Shown here: positions 23,581-34,304 of the stretch, in pieces
How the letters are laid out: each line of letters begins with the position of its first letter
Position numbering within the stretch: position 1 is the stretch's first letter
Assembly: GCA_039654915.1 (NCBI GenBank)
Contig: CM077594.1
Location: forward strand, 84,892,893 to 84,956,892
Length of the DNA stretch: 64,000 bases
Source: Aquilaria yunnanensis
Taxonomy: Eukaryota > Streptophyta > Magnoliopsida > Malvales > Thymelaeaceae
Direction: 5' to 3'
Position numbers and translations under genes: made by a program
Notes under the pieces: generated by a model
The model's input: only the letters and a program-made list of their open reading frames with translations
Database searches by the model: none
What the model was told of the DNA's origin: nothing

Positions 23581-26500
23581 CTTTGAAGTTTGTTCAACTT
23601 GCGTTATCATCTTAAAATTTTAAAATTTGTTATTTTTAACATTTTTCATTGGCTTTTTAACGTTTTCCATTAGGTTTTTAACAGCTAGTGACATATCCAC
23701 TCTTAATTTGAAATTTCAATGACATATCCGGCCCATTTTAAAACATTAGTAAAAGATTGAGTGAAAAAAAAAACTATAATAGCATATCTGCTTCCAACCA
23801 AAAATTTTAGTGGCAAATTTGATATTTTTACCTTTAAATAGAGCTAACGAGCCTAACATTTGGATATCTGTGCAAAAATATGTAAAAGTTAAGAAAGTGA
23901 TAACAGAATTGTCCATCACTTTTATTAACAGACTCATTTGATTGTTGAATAACGATGAACTTCTTGCCATTCATGGGCTCACATTATTTTAAAGTCCCAA
24001 TAAGTCCGTTTGAATTAAGTGTGAGCATGAGTCGGGTAAAATTATGAGTTTACCCAATCTAACAATAGTAGGTTGGGTTAAGTTAGGTAAAAATTAATGA
24101 TGGTTTGCAGGTGAGTTCCACCTCTGGAAAGATCATCATTTTTTTTTTATTAGTTCTAGTTTTATATAAAACCAATCCGAGACATATGTATTAATATATT
24201 ATAAAATTTTTAATTTCAAATGTATAATTATTTATTAAAAAATTATATTATAGGTGTTTTTAGTTTTTTTTTATTTCTAAACCTATCCTAATTAAGTCCT
24301 GGCTATCCCAATCCCATTCCACAAAGGCATCCTAATTTCACAAACCATTATTGAGCAATGGTTGTGGATGTAATTTTATTGGATTTTAGTGTTATTATAG
24401 CTATATGGTATAAACTAAAAAATTTGAGAACTAAAACAAAAAATTTCAGAGCCATGATTTTGATTTTATTCAATTTTCGGTTCTTAAGTTATGTAGAATT
24501 TTTTTGGAACTGAGTCTATTTCTGATTGATTCGGTTTCACTAGAATTTTGACCAATCCAAGTCATACTCACCCAATGGCGGACCATTTTGTTCTTATTTT
24601 CCAAAAATTTAACACCAATTGAAAATTGAATCAATTTTACTTCTTGAAACTCTAAGCCCCAAAACTCTCTTTTTAACATACTTCTCTATTATACTAGCCA
24701 GAGTGGTCGAATTCTCTCAGACGGAATTGGCCTAACAAGTGTTTTTCTAAAAAGCTTGTCTGAATTTTCAGTCTGGTCACTAGAAGCGCCCTTGGACCCA
24801 ATTGAAACTGTTCAATATCCAAGCTGGAATAATAAAATTTTCAAGGAAAAATGTTAAAGTTCGATGGCCTTTAAAATATTTACGGCATCATCACGTTACA
24901 AAATTCAAATATTTTTTTTGATCTTTTAGTGTTCAATATATGCGATGATCTAAATTTATCGGGAAAACTGGATACAATTTTTCATTTGAACTGAGGAACA
25001 AAGGGAAAAAATTTTATGAGCTTTTCTTAAGCGCATATTACGCAAATCATGCATGTGACGTGAAAAATGATAATCATTTAAGTTAACAGCATGTACATAC
25101 AAAAAATGATGGGTTTAAACAATAATAATTTAGGATTAGACAATAGAATTGCAGGATTAAAAAATAGAGATTTTGAATTGGACACTAAGTAATACTAGAT
25201 GCGCAAGTAAAATAGCACTACACAGTATAAAGTTCAGAATTACCATTATCCGATTCTAAAATTCTTTTAAATTTATTGTATGCCTACCCGGATGCATCTA
25301 AGAAGTCTCCTTAAAATCTTAAATCACCAAGCCTAAGTTGAGGATTGATTCTTATTAATGAGGATAAGTTTATAAAAGAGAGCACAATTTTTTTTTAATA
25401 CTTGTTTTGGTTGGATCTTGTAAATTCACCATCATCAAGCGATAAATTGGGGCATGCTCATGGGGCTAGCATCCGCCACAAAACAAGGGATTGCCTTAGG
25501 AAGGGCCAAGTTAAGCGGAGAAAATTGCAACATTTGAATTAGTTCAGGAACTAAGCAAAATACCAATAATGTCTAGGGAATAATTAAATTTGAATAATCT
25601 ATTCTAATGTTTGATTTCAGTTGACCCTGATGTAGAAAAAACGATGAGTTTTTTTCCACTCAAAAATTAACTTTAAATAGAAGAAATCTCATTAGTCCTA
25701 AAAGGGAAGAAATTTCTTACATAAGCCAAAATTTGAATTATAATCAACCACACAACATGGTAACATTCATGTCAATCGGACTATGTCTAGCTGGCAAACA
25801 ATAAGAGGATAAGAGCTCGTATACATTTATTTGTCTCAAGACCGAATTGGTAAAATGTAATAATGGGTGTTGTTTAGGGACCAAATTCTATATTTTTTTA
25901 ATCCCAAAAATATTTATAGACATTCTTACGAGTGTTTTAAAGTTGCGTTACATGACTCCAAAAACTGGAATATTGTCCACGATGAAATGAACCTATCGGT
26001 AGAGGTGTGTAGTTAGCCTAGCCCCGGCTTAAGGTCAAACTTAACTCAGTCCGGTCAAAGCTCAACTTGGCCCAGCTTAGGGAAAGGCACGGTAGAAGTA
26101 AGTTAGTTATGAGCCTAGGGAAGAATGAGGTATTAAGTAAGCCCAGCTTGGCCTAGCCCAAATTGAGGCCTATGCCTAGGCAAAGGCTAGACCCAGGCTC
26201 GGTAGGCCCGGGCCAGGTTTGGCGGGTTAATCTGAACATTTATTCTTCAATTCGTTCAAAAGTGGACAAATTGCATTTTAAGGCCCCCCAATGGCTCTAA
26301 GCTTGCTTTTTAACCTCAAATTACTGTTTTGTCCATTCTAACAACTAGTAACAACTTATTTTTGAGACTATTTTTGTTTACAAAAAATGGCATCTCCTAT
26401 AAATAGACAAGTCGCTTCAATTTTTTTAAATGCCATTTCATTTTTTTAATTAATAAAATCTAATCAAGTTATGGTGTTTCCCTCTTTAAAAGAAATGATA

Positions 26501-29500
26501 ATGTGAAACTAATTAAATAATTTTTTTTTTAAAACATAGCACAGGCCTAGCCCGCCTTCAAGCGGGCCACGCCTAGGCCTCACCAACCTAGGCCCAAGCC
26601 TGGCCGGGCCACATCGGCCCACTAAACATCTTTACCTACTGACCGACCTAGCGCATGTTTATGTACTTAGCTATTATCGCTTGATATTTGACAAATTTGC
26701 TTTTCTTGTGCAACAAGTAATACTCCATGCATTTCAAAATATGCAACATATTTTTTATTTAGCCGTTCTAGAAAGGGTGAAGCATTTGTGTTTTCAGAAA
26801 GTTTTTAACATACAATTCATCTTATTAACCTTATTCAAACTTTTACTATACAAATTTTAAAAAAATAATCTTTTCTTTCTTAATGTTGATTAAAACTCTC
26901 ATTATACAAAACTTAACTTTTTTTTAATTATCATTTAAATCCTTAGTAAACATAACCAAAAAAGGAATCAATTTTTTTACTGTTAGTTTTGAGACAAAAA
27001 AAAAATACGAACACTTTAATTTCTACCCTCAGAAAAATACATTATCTTTATGTGACGAAGGAAGTATTTTTAGCCTTAAACTAATTCGTAATAAAGGAAG
27101 TATTTTTTTATTGATGTTTTTTTTGTTGCTTTTATTTTTTCTACTTCAACAATTCAGATGGTGGCAGACGTTCTTGGTGGCTCTGGTTATATACTCTGCA
27201 TGGGCATCAACTTTCGAGTTGGCTTTCCAAAGAGGTGCAAATGGAGCCCTCTCGGTCATCGACCTGGTGGTCGATGCCTTCTTTGCCATCGACATCGTCT
27301 TGACTTTCTTCGTTGCTTATTTGGATACATCGACTTATCTTCTTGTCGACGATCACAAGAAAATCGCCGCCAGGTGAAGTTTATTCTTCTACTTATCTCT
27401 TTAAATACTGATTCCTTCTACTCATCACATGTTTACTGAAGCAAGTTTTCTTGTTTGGTTTTCTTAGATATGTGACCAGGTTCTGGTTCTTCATGGATGT
27501 TGCCTCAACCACCCCATTTCAACCTCTCTACAGAGTTTTCACCGGCGAAAATCACCGAGGCCAGGCCTTCGCTTATCTCAACTTGCTTCGCCTATGGCGT
27601 TTGTGGCGTGTGAGCAGCCTTTTCGAACGGTATAATTTCTGTAAATTCATCCTCAAGTTTTACAGCTCTACTTCATCGATCCAGTTCCATCCTCCTAAAA
27701 CCGTTTAATTTCTCTCAGGTTGGAGAAGGACACCCAGTTTAACTACTTCTTGACCAGACTCATCAAACTAGTTTGTGTAAGCCAGCTCCAATCAAAAACA
27801 CCACGCAATTGTTTTGTGGTTTAGGATCTTCCTCATTTCATTTGCTTGCCCTGCAGGTTACGCTATTTGCAGTTCACTCAGCTGGTTGCGTCTATTACTG
27901 GCTAGCTGTGCACCACAGCAACCCAGAAAACACCTGGATTGGAACAGAGGTCCATGATTTCAAGCACAGAAGCATTTGGTTGGGCTACACTTACTCTCTC
28001 TACTGGTCAATCGTCACTCTCACCACTGTTGGCTATGGAGACTTGCACGCAGTCAACACCGGAGAGAAGATCTTCAACATGATTTACATGTTGTTCAACA
28101 TTGGCCTCACTGCTTATATCATCGGTAACATGACCAATCTCGTTGTCCATGCAGCCACCAGAACCTTCGCCATGGTACAGTTCAATACCAAATCATCCAA
28201 TTCTTTTGCTTAACCAACAAAATGCCTAATTACCTCAAGTAATCTGGTGTTTCGCAGAGGGATACTATCCATGAGTTGTTACGGTATGCAAGCAAGAACA
28301 GGCTTCCAGAGGGACTGAGGGAGCAAATGCTGGCCCATATGCAACTCAAGTTCAAGACTGCAGAGTTGCAACAAGAGGAAGTTCTGCAGGACCTGCCGAA
28401 GGCAATCAGATCCAGCATTTCCCAGCATCTATTCCGCAGGACCGTTGAAAAGAGCTACCTGTTCAAAGGAGTCTCTGAAGACCTGACAGTGCAGCTGGTA
28501 TAAACTGTGCAAAGTATTTACTTCCTGAAGAATGAAAATTTGTGAATCAAGAAGTTCTAAGTTTGGAATTTTCTCAGGTGTCAGAGATGAAGGCAGAGTA
28601 TTTTCCACCAAAACTAGAAATCATTTTGCAAAATGAGATACCAACAGATTTCTACATTTTGGTGTCTGGAGCGGTGGTATGCAATCTGTCATGCTCACTC
28701 TCTCTCAGGCTAATTTTGTCTTTCACAACCTCAGTTATTCAACCTGATTCAATGCAAAACTGCAGGATGTGTTGACATACAAGAATGGGACAGAACAGGT
28801 ATAGACAGTAGAATCCAGGAAGATTTAAGAGTTATGCTCAAACGTAATTAATATTTTACATTCTTTTAATACTGAAAACCTTCTGATTTCCCATCTCTCC
28901 AAACTACTTTTTCCCCATAGTTTCTGTCAAAACTTGGACCCGCAGATATGGCCGGAGAGGTTGGGGTGGTTTTCAACATCCCACAGCCATTTACAGTCAG
29001 AACCAAGAGGCTCTCGCAGGTTATTCGGATTAGCCATCATCACTTCAAACAAATGGTACAACCACAAAGCAAGGATGGAAAGATAATTATTGGCAACTTC
29101 ATTCAGGTTTGGAGAACCGTAATTAGTGTTGTTTCACACTTTCAACAAATCAAGAGGAATTAGTAACCTCCAGGAAGTGAGAGTAAACAGAAAGAAAAAG
29201 CAGATCTTCAACTGACTCCAGAGGTAATAGTCAACACGATAACTGAAATGTAGGAAGTCTGATGTCACTGACCAAATTCAATAACCCTTCAAGTTACATT
29301 TACAAGGATCACATATAAAGGGAGCTCTCTTGTTCGGGAAGTCTTAGAATCATCTATGATCAAACACACATTTCCAAATCCCAGTGAAGAATACTATTGA
29401 AGTCTCATCAAAATTATTGTTATTTTGTTTTCAGTATTTGAAGGAACTAAAACAAGAACTTCTAGAGGAGATACCCTTCTTACCTGAACTGCTGAGCGAC

Positions 29501-30823
29501 CCTAACATAGAGGTATATATTCAACTATTATTGAAAGTTGGTAAAAGCACAAACCGCTTCCAACTTTTTCTTCAGTTACAAACTACCATGTCTTTTCTAA
29601 AAGATATTTGATTCGTGATTGAACTTTGCAGCATTTGGTGCAGTCGGAGGAGCAAAACGATGGTGAAACACAAGATCCTTCTGCAGAACCAAAGATACAT
29701 GGTAATCTAAAGGCTTGCTTAGATAGTTACTGAAAATATTTATTGAATGAAAGAAAAAAAACAGGTGAATGGTCAAACCCGACCATACACATGCTACAGC
29801 AAAAATTGCATGCATGGCTGAAAAATGGCAGCCCCCTTGGAATTCGTTTGATGGCCAGAAAATTTAGCCTCTAAGATGATTTCAACAGAAACTATTGATT
29901 TGATTCTCCTAAAATGTGTTGGGTTAATTGTTTGTTCCGACTTTTGAGTCCCAGCACAGCAGAAATATGCAACTCCAGTGAGGGAAACAGAAATGCAGTC
30001 CCTCTCCAAGTTCACCAATCACATTCTTGGTGCACATAACATGAAGCCATACTTTTTCTCGTTTTAATTTTTAGTAATGTTTAACTGTTTGTTATTGCTT
30101 TGCAGGAACTGGAGAAACTTCTGATCCATTGCCAAACGGACCCCCCACTCAAGTGATAATCCATGGCCACCATCCAAATGATAGCGCATATAGTTACAGC
30201 AATGGGAAGCTGATAATTTTGCCAGAGAAAACTGAAGAACTACTCAAATTAGCAGGTACTTTCAGAACTACAAGCTACTATTGCTAAGTCCTGCTACTGA
30301 TCTAATAAAAATCAGATATAGGCAAATCCTTGACCTTATTGAGGTGCCAGCTGAAGATAGATTCTTTATTTTATCTATGCATGACATACAATGTACTTTC
30401 AATATAGCATGCATTGACTGAAATTAAGAAAACTGATTAGAATAATATTGTCAACACCCAGGCAGAGAAATCCCAAAAGTCAACCAACCTGAAGAAAGCC
30501 ATGACAGGTTTTGAAACTCACAATCTACAAGCTAGCTATCAATCAAATTGTGAGTTGTAGGACTTCAAAGCAAACATGTAGGCCATGCTCCTATTAGGCA
30601 ACTAAGACAAGGTTTTCCACCATTCACATGTCAGAACTTTGTTGGCTGGTTAACAGTTGGATTGATATTATGCAGATAAAGTAGATTTGACTTCAACTTT
30701 GTTAAATTTATGATTGCAGAGAAAAAGTTTAGAAGACAAGGAAGCACCATTCTCATGGCTGATGGTTCACAAGTTGAAGAATTAAATGCAGTAAGAGAGA
30801 ATGACCACTTGTATATCATTTAA
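20316..30823 (+). CDS. KAT3: Shaker-type K+ channel subunit, KAT3/KC1 class
   Basis: Thirteen exons join in frame: 20316-20488, 27158-27373, 27468-27629, 27719-27776, 27857-28174, 28258-28497, 28578-28676, 28766-28798, 28921-29106, 29435-29512, 29632-29701, 30106-30255, 30720-30823. All introns are GT-AG. The product is 628 aa. Cytosolic N-terminus (1-58, [16 protein letters not shown]), S1-S4 (about 59-184), pore with TVGYGD (260-265), S6 (about 278-301), C-linker (310-389), cyclic-nucleotide-binding-like domain (390-495), and a C-terminal KHA domain ending NDHLYII. There is no ankyrin domain, so it is not AKT1/AKT2. The KC1-like features are the N-terminal [12 protein letters not shown] block and the AEYFPPK...[10 protein letters not shown] block. 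KC1 subunits are known as plasma-membrane modulators that assemble with AKT1/KAT channels rather than conducting alone. Oddities: S4 reads LRLWRLWRV, with Trp176 where family members have Arg; intron 1 is 6.7 kb. Confidence 0.9.
21206..22329. mobile_element. Foldback/MULE-like MITE with ~240-bp inverted repeats
   Basis: The left arm starts GGTAAATAGCACCCGTC. The right arm, reverse-complemented, starts AGTAAATAGCACTCTTC and matches for about 240 bp (shared: TTTTGGATTCATC, CAATCA.CC.GTCG, TTAACCCC.AAAACCTTC, TCTTACAATAAAACCAC). The centre (about 21445-22085) is unique and has no credible gene. I do not see a clean target duplication. The open frame at 21924-22187 is the right arm and not a gene. 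Confidence 0.75.
23203..23832. mobile_element. MULE-type MITE, family A copy 2, with perfect 9-bp target duplication
   Basis: The element starts GGCAGAAATATCAAATTT and its right end, reverse-complemented, starts GGTAAAAATATCAAATTT. It is flanked by identical 9-mers TTTAAATAG at 23194-23202 and 23833-23841. It is the opposite-orientation copy of 7016-7604 and contains an extra GA microsatellite (23541-23578). Sitting in intron 1 of the K+ channel gene, its long arms would form a hairpin in the pre-mRNA. Confidence 0.9.
23541..23578. repeat. GA microsatellite
   Basis: An uninterrupted run of about 19 GA dinucleotides inside the family A MITE. The other family member has no such run at the corresponding place, so it expanded after the copies separated. 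Confidence 0.95.
26000..26638. mobile_element. hAT-like element with GC-rich subterminal repeats
   Basis: The ends are TAGAGGTGTGTAGTTAGCC (left) and, reverse-complemented, TAGGTAAAGATGTTTAGTGG (right). Next to each end lies a GC-rich block of GGCCCG/CTAGGCC-type repeats (26015-26225 and 26540-26620), as in plant hAT derivatives. The flanking 8-mers match at only 4 of 8 positions, so the target duplication is not established. There is no coding capacity. Confidence 0.5.
26721..27066 (+). mobile_element. Mariner-like MITE, family B copy 2
   Basis: This 346-bp element ends TACTCCATGCATTTC (left) and GACGAAGGAAGTA (right). The reverse complement of the right end, TACTTCCTTCGTC, matches the common plant Stowaway-like start. 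The interior aligns with 17112-17470 read in reverse and, for its right half, with 33921-34124. Confidence 0.65.
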
Positions 30824-31137
30824 AAATAAGATTTGATACCTAAACAACCACTAACTATATGGCTTAATGGCTATGATGAATCTAATATGCCACAAGCACC
30901 TAAGACCTGCATCTTTACCTACACTAGTTCAGCTCAATGTCTGCTGCTTTGACAGAGCAGAAAATACAAGAAAAACAAAGGGCTAGAACTTGCAATGACA
31001 GCTGAGTTGGGTAGTTGAGGTAACAATCTAATAGGGCTTTGAAACATGTCAAATCGAAGGAGCAAAGTAGCAACATCTTACCAAAATACGACAATTTTCA
31101 GGAACCTCAGACATTGTTGCCTTTGTACTTGGTAGTT
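30824..31137. other. Convergent 3' intergenic spacer
   Basis: Only about 314 bp separate the stop codons of the plus-strand K+ channel gene and the minus-strand coiled-coil gene, so their 3' UTRs are likely to overlap or nearly meet. No other gene is visible. Confidence 0.6.
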
Positions 31138-32558
31138 CTAGTCCCTAGCATTAAGCATTTCCAGAACAGCGTAGGCAGCTTTCTGAAACTGTTCCTTCTC
31201 CTCATCCAATGATTTCTTCCTATCAAGCGCAAATTCTTTGCACTTGTATATCTCTTCCGCTATTTCCCCAGTGTTCTGATCAATTTCGCTGGAAGGAATT
31301 CCAACAAAAATATGAGAAAATAACCACCAACAGAAATAGAGTATTATGCACATTTCGCAGAATGAAGCACAAGACAGGGAACGAAAAGAAGCCGATCTAT
31401 CTTAATAAAGGTCCAATTTCCAATTTATTGCAAGGAGGGGAGAAAAATTCGCAAAGTCTGGTATTCCACCTTATCATCTTGAGCATATTCTCCAGTGCCG
31501 TCTGGAGCTGCTGAGATGTATCTGTACCAAACACAGGAAAATTCATCCTTCTGCTACTCCAGATCGTAAAACAAAAATGGAAAATCTGCCATGTAAACTG
31601 CTAATCAAACAATAATCACTATTTCAGAAGATTTTCCCATATAAGAAACTAAATCTCGCCTATAGGATTCATGATCTTTGAAGAGACCGAGCTGATCATA
31701 TCTAAGCTACCTTGATTAAACGTAGAATTACATCCGCAACTCTAGCAGATTCAAAATCAAACCGATCGCAAACAAGTTAGAACTTCAAATTTCGTTATCG
31801 TGTTAGTCAATGCAGCAAGAAATTAGCGATAAACAAATTAATGGCGATTTCACCGTCGAAGATCGGAGGTCAGCTCGCTCCGATACCAAAAGGAGAATCT
31901 CGGCACTGTTAATTAAACAATAATCACTATCCCAGAAGATTTTCCCATATAAGAAACTATAAATCTATAAATCTCGCCTATAGGATTCATGATTTTCGAA
32001 GAAACTGAGCTGATCAGATCTAAGCTACCTTGATTAAAAGTAGAATTACATCCACAACTCTAGCAGATTCGAAATCAAACCGATCGCAAACAAGTTAGAA
32101 CTTCAAATTTCGATATCGTGTTCGTAAATGCAGCAAGAAATTAGGGCTAAACAAATTAATGGCAATTTCACCGTCAAAGACCGGATGTCAACTCGCTCCG
32201 ATACCAGAAGAAGAATCTCGTCACCTCAGAAGATTTTCCCATATGAGAAACTAACTCGCGCCTATCGGATTCATGATCTTTGAAGAAACTGAGCTGGTCA
32301 GATCTAAGCTATCTTGATTAAACGTAGAATTACATCCACAACTCTAGCAGATTCGAAATCAAACTGATCGCAAACAAGTTAGAACTTCAGATTTCGATAT
32401 CGTGTTCGTAAATGCAGCAAGAAATTAGGAATAAACAAATTAATGTAGAGGAGAGTTTGAAGTATGAAGATCGAACCATAGATGAGAGAAGAAAGCCGAG
32501 ATTCTTCTTCTGGTATGGTAGCAAGCTGATCTCCCGTCTTCGACGGCGAAATCGCCAT
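31138..32558 (-). CDS. Small coiled-coil protein of unknown function
   Basis: Three exons join in frame: 32558-32477, 31521-31470 and 31288-31138 (GT-AG introns), giving 94 aa. The N-terminus (MAISPSKTGDQLATIPEEES) is Ser/Pro-rich. The rest is strongly helical with heptad-like spacing (TSQQLQTALENMLKMI, then EEIYKCKEFALDRKKSLDEE), so a coiled coil is expected over about residues 28-90. There is no signal peptide or membrane segment. I do not recognise a named family. The clean splice sites and consistent frame argue that it is a real gene. Oddity: intron 1 (31522-32476) contains tandem units that carry copies of exon 1 in the opposite orientation. Confidence 0.7.
31625..32445 (+). repeat. Three tandem ~300-bp units, two carrying inverted copies of exon 1
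   Basis: Units start at about 31625, 31933 and 32227 with CAGAAGATTTTCCCATAT and run through shared landmarks (CTCGCCTAT.GGATTCATGA, CTCTAGCAGATTC, AACCGATCGCAAACAAG, GCAGCAAGAAATTAG). Units 1 and 2 end with a plus-strand copy of the first exon of the surrounding minus-strand gene: ATG at 31841 (MAISPSKIGGQLAPIPKG) and ATG at 32159 (MAISPSKTGCQLAPIPEE). Each runs into a stop shortly after. Unit 3 stops right at its ATG (32443). The true exon 1 (32558-32477) follows on the opposite strand, so the locus has inverted exon-1 copies within about 0.7 kb. Confidence 0.8.
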
Positions 32559-32760
32559 TGATCTTTAGCAGAGAGAAAGAAAGGGCAGGCGGGTTTTTGA
32601 ATATATTTTTGGCGGAATAAATTTATGGTACTGCTGAAATTTGAGAGAGGCAAAGAGAGGGCGGGAGTTCGGACCAATCTGGGCCTAACCAGGCCTAACA
32701 AGTGGGCAGTAGTTGGGCTCGTGAAGTTCAACTTGTCCATTTTCGATTTCTTGATTCAGT
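32559..32760 (-). promoter_or_regulatory. Presumed 5' UTR and promoter of the coiled-coil gene
   Basis: This is the sequence immediately upstream of the start codon at 32558. It is unlike the sequence preceding the inverted exon copies, so those copies did not carry this promoter with them. No clear TATA box is assigned. Confidence 0.3.
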
Positions 32761-32899
32761 TTAAGGGGAAACTTGAGGGAAAAACATCTTTACTCTAGTC
32801 TCAAAACTTTACATATTTTTCATTTCTTTAATTGAGCATTCCAGATATCATCCATGAATAGCTAGAGGCATAGATAATTGATGTTCAGTTGCTGTTCCT

Positions 32900-33369
32900 G
32901 ACAGTTCTTGGCTCTTCCTTCAACCACTCTTTCATCTCGTATAAATGTTGGAAGACCGAATTAACATTGCTGGCCTCTAGCTCTTCTCGAGTTCTCTCCC
33001 TCTGCCAACGAACCTCTAGAGGGTCCACTGTTCCTTTAGGCATTATGGCTAGTTGGTGCACGTCTCCCTGGTAACTCTCTAGTCCATCCTCTGGTAGCTA
33101 AGGTAAAGCTCTTCGAATCTTCTGATGAAGTTCCTCAAACAATTCCTCTAGCATGGGAAGCTTCAGGTTATTGAACTAGTCATCTATGATGGCCTTGGGG
33201 CCCTTCCTTATGCTAGATCTCGTCAAGAAGAGGCGGGCCAATTTTATGGCCCCTAAACTAGACCCTCTAAATCGATGGGAAGGACTTGTTTTGCCCCTGT
33301 TCTGGCATCATCCCGGACCTCCTCATGGCCACTTTCATTGTTGAGGTGTGATCTCCTAGTGTTAGCCAT
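32900..33369 (-). pseudogene. Degraded gag-like fragment
   Basis: The minus strand from ATG 33369 reads MANTRRSHLNNESGHEEVRD and then, through several stops, NCLRNFIRRFEELYLSYQRM and WTL..FVGRGRELE. The composition and the FEELYLSYQR-type segment suggest a Ty3-like gag N-terminus, but similarity is weak and I cannot exclude another origin. Confidence 0.3.
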
Positions 33370-33465
33370 TGTTGCAATTCTCACAAACAGATTTAAGTTG
33401 GTCCCCTGTGAGGCCAAATGGGCTACAAGACACCTCGAAGATGGGCTAGACCTGTGATCAAGTAC

Positions 33466-33920
33466 TATTGAAGCACGTGTTTATCTTGTATATGTATTTT
33501 TTCATATATAATTAACAAGTCTTGTACTTATCATGTAGGATAAGGGCTAAATGCCTTACTAGTTTATTTCCAAGCAATTGAGTAACTTTAGGAGACTTTG
33601 TAGTGTCTACACATAAAGGCTTATGCTATGTAGAATGATGTGCATGAAGAACAAATTCTTCACTTTAAATTCTTTCATGGTATCAGAGTCGGTTCCACCT
33701 ACACAAACAATGGCTTCTTGGACAACATATCTGACAACGAGAAACCAAGATTGATGGAGAAAAATAGAGGAAACAATAAAGATGGCTCAAGCACGTGATC
33801 CCAATTTTCCATACTTCCTTAATGCAATCGACAACAAAGAAAGTAACCAGCTAAAAGCATCATCATCTGGGAGCTTGTCTGCTGAGCAATATAAGAAATT
33901 TTTCAACATTCAATTGACCT
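33466..33920 (+). mobile_element. Truncated Copia element: LTR, primer site and gag start
   Basis: A 212-bp LTR-like segment (33466-33677, TATTGAAGCACG...TTTCA) is followed directly by TGGTATCAGAGTCGG at 33678, the initiator-Met-tRNA primer site of Copia elements. A gag-like start follows at 33710 (MASWTTYLTTRNQD, then a stop), with a second ATG at 33782 (MAQARDPNFPYFLNAIDN). At about 33920 the element is cut by a MITE fragment and nothing of pol or the second LTR follows. Confidence 0.7.
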
Positions 33921-34124
33921 TACTATTTTTATTTAAACTCTTACTGTATGAAACCCTAAAATGAATCTTTTCTTTTTTAATCTTCATTAAAACTCTTACT
34001 ACACATAACAAAAAAAAAATTAATTTCAGAGGTAAAAATAGAGAAAAAAAAATGTCATAAACTATACACATCTTAATTTTTGTGACCAAAAAAATGCATT
34101 ATCCTTTATGAAATGGATGGAGTA
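33921..34124 (+). mobile_element. Mariner-like MITE, family B copy 3 (right part)
   Basis: This aligns with the right half of 26721-27066 (AAACTCTTACT, AATCTT.ATTAAAACTCTTA, TGACCAAA.AAATGCATTATCC) and ends AAATGGATGGAGTA. The left part is missing at the junction with the truncated Copia element. Confidence 0.55.
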
Positions 34125-34304
34125 ATATTTAATGTTAGAAGTTTAAAAAAATTATAGTAATAAGTTTGAAAAAATTGTCTCATTCATAAATCATATCAAA
34201 TTCTAAAACTAACTGTAAACCTGACTCCCTTCAAGCATAGATATTGGCGATTAAGTCATCACAACAATTATAAAGGATCTTTAGAGCAATTTACTACTTG
34301 ATGG

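Larger units (their letters stand above)
20489..27157 (+). other. Intron 1 of the K+ channel gene, filled with transposons
   Basis: This 6.67-kb intron is bounded by a GT at 20489 and ...TTCAG at 27153-27157. The remaining introns are all under 0.5 kb. It contains at least four non-autonomous elements (21206-22329, 23203-23832, 26000-26638, 26721-27066), a GA microsatellite and AT-rich filler. The element at 26721-27066 ends only about 90 bp before the exon 2 acceptor. I find no other gene in either strand. Confidence 0.8.

Noticed and set aside
28230..28611. Minus-strand frames opposite the channel exons
   Set aside because: They are antisense shadows of exons 6 and 7, which have a coherent protein and splice sites on the plus strand.
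31841..32225. Plus-strand exon-1 copies as an independent gene
   Set aside because: Both run into stops after about 20-30 codons with no plausible donor site or following exons on the plus strand.
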